From contig NZ_AP021879.1 of assembly GCF_009689005.1 (NCBI RefSeq), positions 6,481,724-6,545,723 on the forward strand: 64,000 bases of DNA, given 5' to 3'. How positions within the stretch are numbered: position 1 is the stretch's first letter; the number at the start of each line of letters is the position of its first letter. This DNA is from Desulfosarcina ovata subsp. ovata. GTDB taxonomy: Bacteria; Desulfobacterota; Desulfobacteria; Desulfobacterales; Desulfosarcinaceae. Position numbers and translations under genes: made by a program. The notes under the pieces were generated by a model. The model made no database searches and was not told where the DNA came from. It saw only the letters and a list, made by a program, of their open reading frames with translations. Positions 1 through 7,136 of this stretch are shown here, piece after piece.

Positions 1-10
1 GCTTGTTGAC

Positions 11-26
11 ATACAAGATGTTGTGT
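11..26. promoter_or_regulatory. candidate NrdR box upstream of nrdJ
   Basis: The 16-mer ATACAAGATGTTGTGT agrees with the NrdR-box consensus as I remember it (ACACWATATATWGTGT) at 13 of 16 positions. It abuts a TTGACA hexamer at 6-11 that could be a -35 element. NrdR normally binds two boxes about three helical turns apart. The only second candidate is an ACACT half-site at 41-45, and the rest of that site fits poorly. No cobalamin riboswitch is recognisable in the 142 bases before the gene, although the enzyme is B12-dependent. Confidence 0.35.
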
Positions 27-142
27 GGGAATTTGTTTAAACACTCAGAATACCTGCAACCGGAACCGACTATCCTGATCCCGTAGCAGCACCCAAATAA
101 CTACAAATCAACCTACACGGCTTATACTGGAGTCTTTGCTCG

Positions 143-2623
143 ATGGCACAGAAAGAGAAAATCCTTATTGTCGACGATGGCCATGTGAACCTGAATACCC
201 ACGTTTGGAATGACCCGGTTTTCTGTCAGAATCTGGTTGGCGCCAAAGCGGTGGATCATCGCCAGGCCAAGGAAATCGTCGCATTTATCCGCTCGACCAT
301 TGATCGCATGGACCTGCGGCACATCACTTCTCCCATGGTGGATGAGATGGTCAAGGCCAAGCTGGCCGAATATGGGCTGGATGCCGGAAATCCCATCCGG
401 CTGACCTGTGACATGTTCGTGCGCAATGGACTGGATCTTGCCGACAACGCCCATACCGTTCTTGAGCGGCGTTACCTGAAAAAGGATCGGGACGGCACCA
501 TCCAGGAAACGCCGGCCGAGATGTTCCACCGGGTTGCCCGGCACATCGCCCGGGCGGAGCTCAATTATGACAAGGACGCCGATGTGAGGCATTTCACCGA
601 AACATTTTACGCTCTGATGACGGATTTTCGGTTTCTGCCCAACTCGCCAACCCTGATGAATGCGGGAAGGCGGTTGGGACAGCTGGCGGCCTGTTTTGTT
701 CTGCCCATCGATGACAGCATGGAAGGGATTTTCGATTCCTTGAAAAATGCAGCCATTATTCATAAATCCGGCGGCGGCACGGGGTTTTCCTTTTCCCGGC
801 TGCGGCCCAAAAATTCTATGGTGGGGACCACCGGCGGCATTGCCTCCGGTCCGATTTCGTTCATGAAAATTTTCAATACGGCCACCGAACAGGTGAAACA
901 GGGAGGAACCCGCCGCGGCGCCAACATGGCCATCTTGCGGGTCGACCATCCCGACATCATGGAGTTTATTCACTGCAAAACCACCAACACCGAACTGAAC
1001 AATTTCAACATCTCGGTGGGCATCACCGAAACCTTTATGAACGCGGTCAAGGACGATGTCGAATATGATCTGATGGACCCCCGGGACCACCAGGCCGTGG
1101 GTGCGCTCAAGGCCCGGGACGTGTATGAAGCCCTGGTGGAACAGGCCTGGAAAAACGGGGACCCCGGGATTGTCTTTTTGGACCGGATCAACCGGGACAA
1201 CCCGACCCCCGCCCTGGGGGATATCGAAAGCACCAACCCCTGTGGCGAGCAGCCGCTGTTGCCCATGGAGGCCTGCAACCTGGGATCCATCAATCTGTCC
1301 AAATTCGTGGTTGCCGATGACGCCGGACCGCGTGTCGATTACACGGCCCTTAAAACCACCATCTCGACCGCCGTGCGGTTTCTGGACAACACCATCGACA
1401 TGTCCCGTTATCCCCTCGAGGCCATTGATCGGATGGTCAAGGGGAACCGCAAGATCGGCCTGGGAATCATGGGCTTTGCCGACCTGCTGTTTCAGTTGCA
1501 GATCCCCTACAACAGCGAAAAGGCCCTGGAGGTCGCCGAAGAACTCATGGCATTCATCCAGCGTGAATCCCACCAGGCGTCGCTGGCCCTGGCCCAGGCG
1601 CGCGGACCTTTTCCCAATTATGAACAGAGCCGTTTCAGTGGTGACCGCAATGCGGCCTATCGCAACGCCACCACCACCACCATCGCGCCCACCGGCACGC
1701 TGAGCATCATCAGCAACTGTTCGTCGGGGATCGAACCGCTCTTTGCGCTCAGTTTCGTGCGCACGGTCATGGACGACGACAAACTGATGGAAGTCAACCC
1801 CCATTTTGAAGCCGTGGCCAAACAGCAGGGCTTTTATTCCCGGGCATTGATGGAAACGGTTGCCGGCACGGGGAGCATCGCCCATATCGACGATATCCCC
1901 GATGCCGTGAAACAGGTGTTTGTCACGGCCCACGATATTTCCCCCGAATGGCACCTGCGCATGCAGGCGGCGTTTCAAAAACATACCGATAACGCTGTTT
2001 CGAAAACCGTTAACCTATCCCGGGATGCCACGGTTACCGATGTCCGCAAAATCTACGACCTGGCCTGGAAGCTGGGATGCAAGGGGGTGACCATTTACCG
2101 TGACGGCAGCAAGGAAAATCAGGTGCTCTCCTTCTTGTCGGCCAAAAAGGCGGAGGATGCCTTTATGACCGCCGTGCGCAAGCGGCCCGCCACCCTGGAA
2201 GGCTTCACCACCCGGGTCAAGACCGGGCTGGGCCAGCTGTACGTCACCGTCACCGAGTACCATGGCAAACCGTTCGAGGTGTTTGCCACCATCGGCAAGT
2301 CGGGGCGTTCGACCACTGCCAAAACCGAGGCCATCGGTCGCCTGGTCTCCCTGGCGTTCCGGTCCGGGGTGACGGTGGACACGGTGGTCGAACAGCTCAA
2401 GGGGATCGGCGGCGAGCATCCGATTTTTCAAAACGGCGGGCTGGTGCTGTCCATCCCCGATGCCATTGCGCGGGTGCTGGAGGAGCGCTACCTCAAAGAT
2501 GCGGAAAAGCGCAGGGGGGCGAGCAGCCTGATGGGTGAGGTCTGCCCGGAATGCGGTCAGACGATCAGTTTCGAAGAGGGATGCATGACCTGCCACTTCT
2601 GCGGCTATACCAAATGCGGGTAA
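143..2623 (+). CDS. nrdJ: adenosylcobalamin-dependent (class II) ribonucleoside-diphosphate reductase
   Basis: This enzyme reduces ribonucleotides to deoxyribonucleotides with adenosylcobalamin as radical source, and supplies DNA precursors without oxygen. The 826-residue product has the full catalytic barrel. Cys184 (in AACFVLP), Cys367 (in NPCGEQ) and Cys378 (in EACNLGS) match the cysteine triad of class II enzymes: the thiyl-radical Cys and the redox pair. The SGGGTGFSFSRLR and SGPISFMKIFN segments are typical of the family. The N-terminal 100 residues may be a degenerate allosteric cone. The last 26 residues carry six cysteines (CPEC, CMTCHFC and a terminal CG), a zinc-ribbon or redox-relay tail common in NrdJ. 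No small subunit gene is adjacent, as expected for class II. It converges on the ChaN-like gene with only 14 bp between stops. Confidence 0.96.
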   Translation: MAQKEKILIVDDGHVNLNTHVWNDPVFCQNLVGAKAVDHRQAKEIVAFIRSTIDRMDLRHITSPMVDEMVKAKLAEYGLDAGNPIRLTCDMFVRNGLDLADNAHTVLERRYLKKDRDGTIQETPAEMFHRVARHIARAELNYDKDADVRHFTETFYALMTDFRFLPNSPTLMNAGRRLGQLAACFVLPIDDSMEGIFDSLKNAAIIHKSGGGTGFSFSRLRPKNSMVGTTGGIASGPISFMKIFNTATEQVKQGGTRRGANMAILRVDHPDIMEFIHCKTTNTELNNFNISVGITETFMNAVKDDVEYDLMDPRDHQAVGALKARDVYEALVEQAWKNGDPGIVFLDRINRDNPTPALGDIESTNPCGEQPLLPMEACNLGSINLSKFVVADDAGPRVDYTALKTTISTAVRFLDNTIDMSRYPLEAIDRMVKGNRKIGLGIMGFADLLFQLQIPYNSEKALEVAEELMAFIQRESHQASLALAQARGPFPNYEQSRFSGDRNAAYRNATTTTIAPTGTLSIISNCSSGIEPLFALSFVRTVMDDDKLMEVNPHFEAVAKQQGFYSRALMETVAGTGSIAHIDDIPDAVKQVFVTAHDISPEWHLRMQAAFQKHTDNAVSKTVNLSRDATVTDVRKIYDLAWKLGCKGVTIYRDGSKENQVLSFLSAKKAEDAFMTAVRKRPATLEGFTTRVKTGLGQLYVTVTEYHGKPFEVFATIGKSGRSTTAKTEAIGRLVSLAFRSGVTVDTVVEQLKGIGGEHPIFQNGGLVLSIPDAIARVLEERYLKDAEKRRGASSLMGEVCPECGQTISFEEGCMTCHFCGYTKCG

Positions 2624-2637
2624 TGACCTGGCCTGAA

Positions 2638-3624
2638 TCAATCCGAGGCAGGAGGCGGCATTTTCATTTTGGCCATGCCATGCGGCATCCGCGGCATGGG
2701 CGTCTGCGGCGTCACCCACAGGTAGTCGGCCCAGTCCAACTCGGCCTCTTCGCCCACCGGTGCCAGGTAGATGGTTTTGAAAGGGACGGCGTTGCGGTCG
2801 AAGGCGCGGTCGGGGATACCGAATTTGTGGATGATGTGACCGTTGCCCGCCAGAACGACCATCTTTCCCGAACCGAGATTGGCGGCCACGGCGGCGGCCA
2901 TCCCATCCTCCCAGGTGCATTGGGCTTCGTAGAAGAATTCAAAGTTCGTGCGCCCCAAAATGGCGTGCATTTTGAAAATCGCTTCGACATAGCGGCGGTG
3001 TGCGGCATGGGTCAGGTCGATATGGTGGGGCAGCTGCCGACGATCCGCTTCGGAAAGGCTTTCGATACCGCCGACACTGATTTTGGGCGGAATCCAAAAG
3101 GGAATGTTCAGCGCAATGAGGCGCAGCTTTTTTTCTTTTGCATATTCAAGGATATCGCGATACAGACCGAAGTCATAACGCCAGTTGGCATACCAGTGAG
3201 TCTGCTCCAGAAACGTGGTCTCGTCCAACCGGCCGGCACGCCACCGGTCCAGTACCGGCTGGTAGGTGTGGTCGATCATCTCCATGCCGATAGCCAGATC
3301 CGGTGTCTGTGCGGACAGGGCCTTAATGATCTGGAGCTGAATGGCATGGTGCGCCGGATTGGTGTGGCTTTCGCCCACATAGATGACCCGCGTATCGGAC
3401 AGTTCGGCGATCAGTTGCTCTGGTGATACAACCGTACCGGTGGCCGTTTTTAGGATGGTGTTTTTCATCAGTCGGGTGGGGTTGTCGCGGATGGCCAATG
3501 TCCGGGGTTTCACGGCACAACCGGTGTTGACCAGCAGCAACAAAAGAAAAAACAGCGTCCCACACCGGTAACGCCGGCCTGGCGCTGTGCGTTGCAATGG
3601 GCCTGGTTTTTTCGATCGTATCAT
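2638..3624 (-). CDS. ChaN/Tiki-like lipoprotein
   Basis: This 328-residue protein belongs to the ChaN (haem-binding, Tiki-superfamily) group. A hydrophobic run of six leucines leads to a lipobox ending NTGC at Cys36, so the mature protein should be a lipoprotein. The core has the family signature VGESH with HH shortly after, the GMEM strand, and a C-terminal VVLAGNGHI segment; these supply the conserved Glu and His residues. ChaN proteins bind haem or act as metal-dependent hydrolases, and no substrate can be read here. The start is uncertain: ATG at 3624 lacks a clear ribosome site, and a TTG at codon 10 (3597) would still leave the whole signal peptide. Family assignment is firm; function is not. 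Confidence 0.8.
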   Translation of the reverse strand: MIRSKKPGPLQRTAPGRRYRCGTLFFLLLLLVNTGCAVKPRTLAIRDNPTRLMKNTILKTATGTVVSPEQLIAELSDTRVIYVGESHTNPAHHAIQLQIIKALSAQTPDLAIGMEMIDHTYQPVLDRWRAGRLDETTFLEQTHWYANWRYDFGLYRDILEYAKEKKLRLIALNIPFWIPPKISVGGIESLSEADRRQLPHHIDLTHAAHRRYVEAIFKMHAILGRTNFEFFYEAQCTWEDGMAAAVAANLGSGKMVVLAGNGHIIHKFGIPDRAFDRNAVPFKTIYLAPVGEEAELDWADYLWVTPQTPMPRMPHGMAKMKMPPPASD

Positions 3625-3644
3625 CGGTGGCTTATGAGGTTTCG

Positions 3645-3905
3645 GTGAAAATCAAATTCAGAAACGAACTGCTCTTCCGCAAGGCGTTTATCCCCTGGTA
3701 CGATACCGAACTGGTCATGCTGATGACCCTGGTTTTTTCCGTCGTGGTCCTGCTTTTCAGTATGGTCGGTGTTGCCGCAGCTCTGGATGATCCGCGCTTT
3801 CAATCCCATATCTGGGTTCCCTGCCTGCTGGGAAGCTTTTCCATGATCATTACTATTTCCACGCTCATCCGCCTGATGCGGCGGTGGTCGATCGGGGGAG
3901 ACTGA
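3645..3905 (+). CDS. small two-helix membrane protein of unknown function
   Basis: I do not recognise this family. The product has two predicted membrane segments (around MLMTLVFSVVVLLFSMVGVA and WVPCLLGSFSMIITISTL) with a basic tail, RLMRRW. I prefer a GTG start at 3645 because GAGG lies 5 nt upstream, giving 86 residues beginning MKIKFRNELL. An ATG at 3597 would give 102 residues, but it would overlap the divergent ChaN-like gene by 28 bp and has no ribosome site. It ends 34 bp before the stop of the convergent thioredoxin gene, so it is a single-gene transcript between two minus-strand units. Confidence 0.55.
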   Translation: MKIKFRNELLFRKAFIPWYDTELVMLMTLVFSVVVLLFSMVGVAAALDDPRFQSHIWVPCLLGSFSMIITISTLIRLMRRWSIGGD

Positions 3906-3939
3906 CCGCCGTTTGGCCGTCGACCGGCAGCCACACGGA

Positions 3940-4416
3940 TCAGGGACTTTTTTCCAGAAAGGCCTGGAAACTCATCGTCAGGTAGCTGTCGGAACCGACG
4001 TATTTGAGGATTTTCAGCATTTCGTCGGCAGGAATGTAGCCGGGCCGGCTGCCAATCCGTTCACCGTTCTCAGAAATGAACCAGGTGCTGGGCAGGCCCT
4101 GCACTCTGTATCGGGTCGCGATATCCTGCTGCCGGTCCGAGTTGACGCTGACCGGTACGAACTTGCGGTTGACGTAGGCGATGACCGCCGGGTTTTGGAA
4201 GGTCTCCTTTTCCATCTGATGACAGTAGCGGCACCAGTCTGCGCTGAAGACCATAAACACTTTCTTGTTTTCATCTTCGCCTTTCCGGCGGCCTTCATCG
4301 TAAGACATCCACTGGATGCCGTCACCCGCCTGGGCCGCCTCCACGGGGAATCTGCCGCCCAACACGGCGGTCACCAGGATGAGGACAACGGCGGTCAATA
4401 TCTGTTTTTTATTCAT
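3940..4416 (-). CDS. exported thioredoxin-fold protein (WCRYC)
   Basis: A 158-residue secreted or membrane-anchored thioredoxin-like protein. Residues 5-28 form a signal peptide. The active site DWCRYCHQME has Cys62 and Cys65, and the cis-Pro region (GLPSTWFIS) follows at the usual distance. The His after the second Cys and the downstream KFVPVSVNSD resemble DsbD-gamma/SoxW-type proteins that receive electrons across the membrane. It is the last gene of a minus-strand unit and starts 13 bp after ccdA ends, so CcdA is the likely electron donor. The final acceptor (cytochrome c apoproteins or periplasmic disulfides) is inferred. Confidence 0.82.
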   Translation of the reverse strand: MNKKQILTAVVLILVTAVLGGRFPVEAAQAGDGIQWMSYDEGRRKGEDENKKVFMVFSADWCRYCHQMEKETFQNPAVIAYVNRKFVPVSVNSDRQQDIATRYRVQGLPSTWFISENGERIGSRPGYIPADEMLKILKYVGSDSYLTMSFQAFLEKSP

Positions 4417-4429
4417 AACAAGTTGTTTC

Positions 4430-5128
4430 CTATACGCTCATCAGGCTCAGGTTGTTGGTTACCAGCAGCAGGCCAATGATAAAAAGCAGCCCGCCGGCTG
4501 TGATGTTGATATACTTTATCGACCAGGCGGCCTTTTTTATCAAGGTTAACAGAGAATCCACAAAGATGGAAAGCATCAAAAAAGGGAGTGCCAGACCGCC
4601 GGCGTAGACCGCCAGCAGGCCGATGCCATTGGCAACGGTTGCCTGGTTGCCGGCAACGATCAATATCGATCCCAGAAGTGGTCCGATGCACGGGCTCCAT
4701 CCGGCACCAAAAGCCATTCCTACCATAAACGTGCCCAGAAAATGGAGCGGCTTTTTCTGAACCTGGAAGCGGTGTTCGAATTCCAGGGCCTTGAACCGCA
4801 GCAGCCCGGTCATGTGAATCCCCAGTACGATGATCAGAATTCCGCCGATGACCCGTATCCAGTCCCGATATTGAAAAATAAGACCGCCCATGTAGGAGGC
4901 CGATGCTCCCATGAGAATGAAAACCAGCGAGAATCCGAGGACATAACACAAGGTGGCCAGAACCACCCGAATCCGAACCGCAGAGCTTTTTGCCTGGGTC
5001 AGTTCCTCCAGGGAAAGCCCGGTGATAAAGGTAAAATAGGCCGGTATCAGCGGCAGGATGCAGGGGGAGAAAAAAGATAGCAGGCCTGCCAGCAGCGCGG
5101 CCGGATAAGAGATCGTTTCGGTGAACAT
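4430..5128 (-). CDS. ccdA: CcdA-type thiol-disulfide transmembrane transporter
   Basis: A 232-residue, six-helix protein of the CcdA/DsbD-beta family that carries reducing equivalents from cytoplasmic thioredoxin to periplasmic thiols. The key cysteines are in the first helix (FFSPCILPLIPAYF) and in the matching fourth-helix motif (GWSPCIGPLLGSIL), the two Cys-Pro-flanked sites of the family. Length is normal for a stand-alone CcdA. It lies between a DoxX-like gene and a thioredoxin-like gene in one minus-strand unit, a typical extracytoplasmic reducing module and consistent with the need to mature multiheme cytochromes such as the one encoded near 42.6 kb. Confidence 0.9.
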   Translation of the reverse strand: MFTETISYPAALLAGLLSFFSPCILPLIPAYFTFITGLSLEELTQAKSSAVRIRVVLATLCYVLGFSLVFILMGASASYMGGLIFQYRDWIRVIGGILIIVLGIHMTGLLRFKALEFEHRFQVQKKPLHFLGTFMVGMAFGAGWSPCIGPLLGSILIVAGNQATVANGIGLLAVYAGGLALPFLMLSIFVDSLLTLIKKAAWSIKYINITAGGLLFIIGLLLVTNNLSLMSV

Positions 5129-5212
5129 GCGTGTTTGATCAACTCCCTGGTATCGGTTGCCGGGCCCCGCACGGGACCGCCTTTACTGGTGATCCGCAGA
5201 CGCCCGAAATGG

Positions 5213-5683
5213 TTACACCCGGCGTGAGGGGCGAGATGCGACGCCGGGGTGCCGGTGTGCCGAGTCGGCCAGGACCCACACGGCAGCGGCCAGAATCGCC
5301 AGATCGCGCAGCGTGTTCCACAAGATGCTGGACGGCTCCCGGGCGGAGAGGGAAAAACAGCCGCAGGCAATGTCAAGTCCCCGATACCCGTTATAGATGG
5401 TGATGCCGATAAAGGCCACCATCATCAGACCGATCAACAGCGCCGCTCCCTCGTCAAGCCATCCACAGACCAGCGCCAGCCCGCACAGCGCCTCGACCCA
5501 AGGAAAGACGACTGCCGTTGCGGTGACCAGTTGCGGGGGAAGCAACTGGTAGTTGGCCACGATGGCTGCAAAGGCGCCGGGATCAATAATTTTTCCTGCG
5601 CTGGAGAACAGGAAGACAATACCCAGAATGATCTTGACGGCCCTGGAGACCGGTACCCGTCCGGTTGTCAATGGTAATGTCAT
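5213..5683 (-). CDS. DoxX/MauE-family redox-associated membrane protein
   Basis: A four-helix membrane protein of the DoxX/MauE type, about 156 residues from the ATG at 5683 (MTLPLTTGRVPVSRAVK). The segment ILGIVFLFSSAGKIIDPGAFAAIVANYQLLPP is the family hallmark of a first helix with AGKI...P and a Y-x-L-L-P loop. GLDIACGCF carries a Cys-Gly-Cys motif in the position typical of MauE-like proteins. MauE is linked to disulfide formation or isomerisation, which suits the CcdA and thioredoxin genes downstream. An upstream in-frame ATG at 5782 would add 33 poorly conserved residues; neither start has a strong ribosome site. Confidence 0.78.
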   Translation of the reverse strand: MTLPLTTGRVPVSRAVKIILGIVFLFSSAGKIIDPGAFAAIVANYQLLPPQLVTATAVVFPWVEALCGLALVCGWLDEGAALLIGLMMVAFIGITIYNGYRGLDIACGCFSLSAREPSSILWNTLRDLAILAAAVWVLADSAHRHPGVASRPSRRV

Positions 5684-5824
5684 GACGCTGTCCCATTGGT
5701 TTTCATCCTGATTCCCCCTACCATAACCACGTGATGTCCATCGGGCAAGCACGTCGGCCAGTGGCAGGCAGGGTAACCGCATTTAACTTTTTGTTGCTTT
5801 TTTCCCCGGTAGTGACTGGTTGAA

Positions 5825-5924
5825 AATGCCAAATGTCCAATGAAAAATGACAACTGGTGATATTCTATCCATTTATAATCGATCCGATCCTTCAATTGAC
5901 ATTTGGATTTTTACATTTGGCATT
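5825..5924. repeat. dispersed ~100-bp inverted-repeat element, copy 1
   Basis: The 100-bp block is bounded by perfect 12-bp inverted ends, AATGCCAAATGT and ACATTTGGCATT. Read on the minus strand, its first half (…TCCAAATGTCAATTGAAGGAT…) recurs on the plus strand at 20694 and 50087. It fills the gap between the DoxX-like gene and proC. Non-coding, no transposase; it looks like a miniature mobile or REP-like element. Confidence 0.7.
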
Positions 5925-6012
5925 GATTGAATTGGAGCGGTGGGTTTCTGATCACACCATCAACAACAATACATCCAAGTGCGGTTACCCTGTCGGTGTC
6001 TGAGGCAGGCGC

Positions 6013-6867
6013 TCAGGTTTTGGTTTCCCCGTTGGCAAAATTTTTAATTACGATTTCCCCAAGTTCCTTGGATCGGTTGGTGGCCGCCTCCACGGCATTG
6101 ATCAGGGTGGTTCGCAGTCCTCCTTTTTCCAATGTGTGCAAACCGGCGATGGCCGTTCCGCCCGGCGAGGTGACCGAATCTTTGAGCGGGCCGGGATGGG
6201 AGCCGGTCTCCAAGAGCAGCTTGGCCGATCCGAGGATGGTCTGGGATGCCAGAAACAGGGCATCTTTCCTGGAAAGGCCAACCTTGACACCGGCATCGGC
6301 CAGGGCATCCGCGATCAGGAAAATGTACGCCGGTCCACTGCCGCTGAGTCCTGTGATGGCATCCATCAGGTAGTTTTCCTTGAGGAAGATCGATTTGCCG
6401 ACCGAGTCGAAAATGGCCATGGCCAGCCGGACGTCATCCTTGCTGGCGTGTCCACCGGCTGCCACGGCCGTGGCCCCTTCCCGCACCGCCACGGCAACGT
6501 TGGGCATGACCCGGATCAGGCGCAGATCCTTGTTGAGAACGGCTTCGATGGCCGCCATGGGAACGCCGGCGGCAATTGATATGATCAACTTGCTCATATC
6601 CAGATGGTCGGCCGTTTCCCGGAGCACACTGGCGATGATCTGCGGCTTGACCGCATAGATGATGATGTCAGACGCGTTGACGACCTTGATATTGTCGGTG
6701 GTGGTGGCGACATGGAATTTTTGTTGCACCACCTCCAGCTGGCTCTCGTTCGCATCGGAGCAGATAATATTTTCCGGCCCGGTCGCACCGGAACCGATCA
6801 GTCCGTCAATTAAGGCATTGCCCATATTTCCGGCACCGATCATCCCGATTTTTTTGTTGCTCAGCAT
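6013..6867 (-). CDS. proC: pyrroline-5-carboxylate reductase
   Basis: Catalyses the last step of proline synthesis, NAD(P)H-dependent reduction of 1-pyrroline-5-carboxylate. The 284-residue protein opens with the Rossmann motif GMIGAGNMGNALIDGL and contains the family signature around LSGSGPAYIFLIADALADAG and the C-terminal SPGGTAIAGLHTLEKGGLR. The ATG at 6867 is chosen because GGAG lies at the right distance upstream. A longer reading frame reaches 6948, but its extra 27 residues precede the Rossmann fold and look non-native. Monocistronic, with a repeat element just beyond its stop. Confidence 0.95.
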   Translation of the reverse strand: MLSNKKIGMIGAGNMGNALIDGLIGSGATGPENIICSDANESQLEVVQQKFHVATTTDNIKVVNASDIIIYAVKPQIIASVLRETADHLDMSKLIISIAAGVPMAAIEAVLNKDLRLIRVMPNVAVAVREGATAVAAGGHASKDDVRLAMAIFDSVGKSIFLKENYLMDAITGLSGSGPAYIFLIADALADAGVKVGLSRKDALFLASQTILGSAKLLLETGSHPGPLKDSVTSPGGTAIAGLHTLEKGGLRTTLINAVEAATNRSKELGEIVIKNFANGETKT

Positions 6868-7136
6868 GAATGCATTCTCCTTTGGATTGTGTTGCGTAAA
6901 ACGATCAAGTACGTTTTCGCCCTTCTGCCTGTCAAGGGAAATCCACACGTCGGGTAATGGCTACGATTTCTGTTTCATGGGCCGTGATTATTTCAGGAAA
7001 TCGCTCCCAGCTGTAAGAAGTGGTAAGCGGGGTGTTTGTTCCCAATTCTTCCCTTGCCTGGAAAAGCCCTTGAAAATAGCCTTTAATTCCATTTTAATGA
7101 AAATAATGACCACCTCGTACCCATAAGGAGGGCATC

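Noticed and set aside
27-142. Possible cobalamin riboswitch before nrdJ
   Set aside because: No B12-box-like sequence or large structured domain is recognisable in the short leader visible here.
122-1984. 620-residue open frame on the minus strand across nrdJ
   Set aside because: It is exactly opposite a well-conserved gene, is rich in Gly/His/Asp, shows no domain and is a product of GC-rich codon use.
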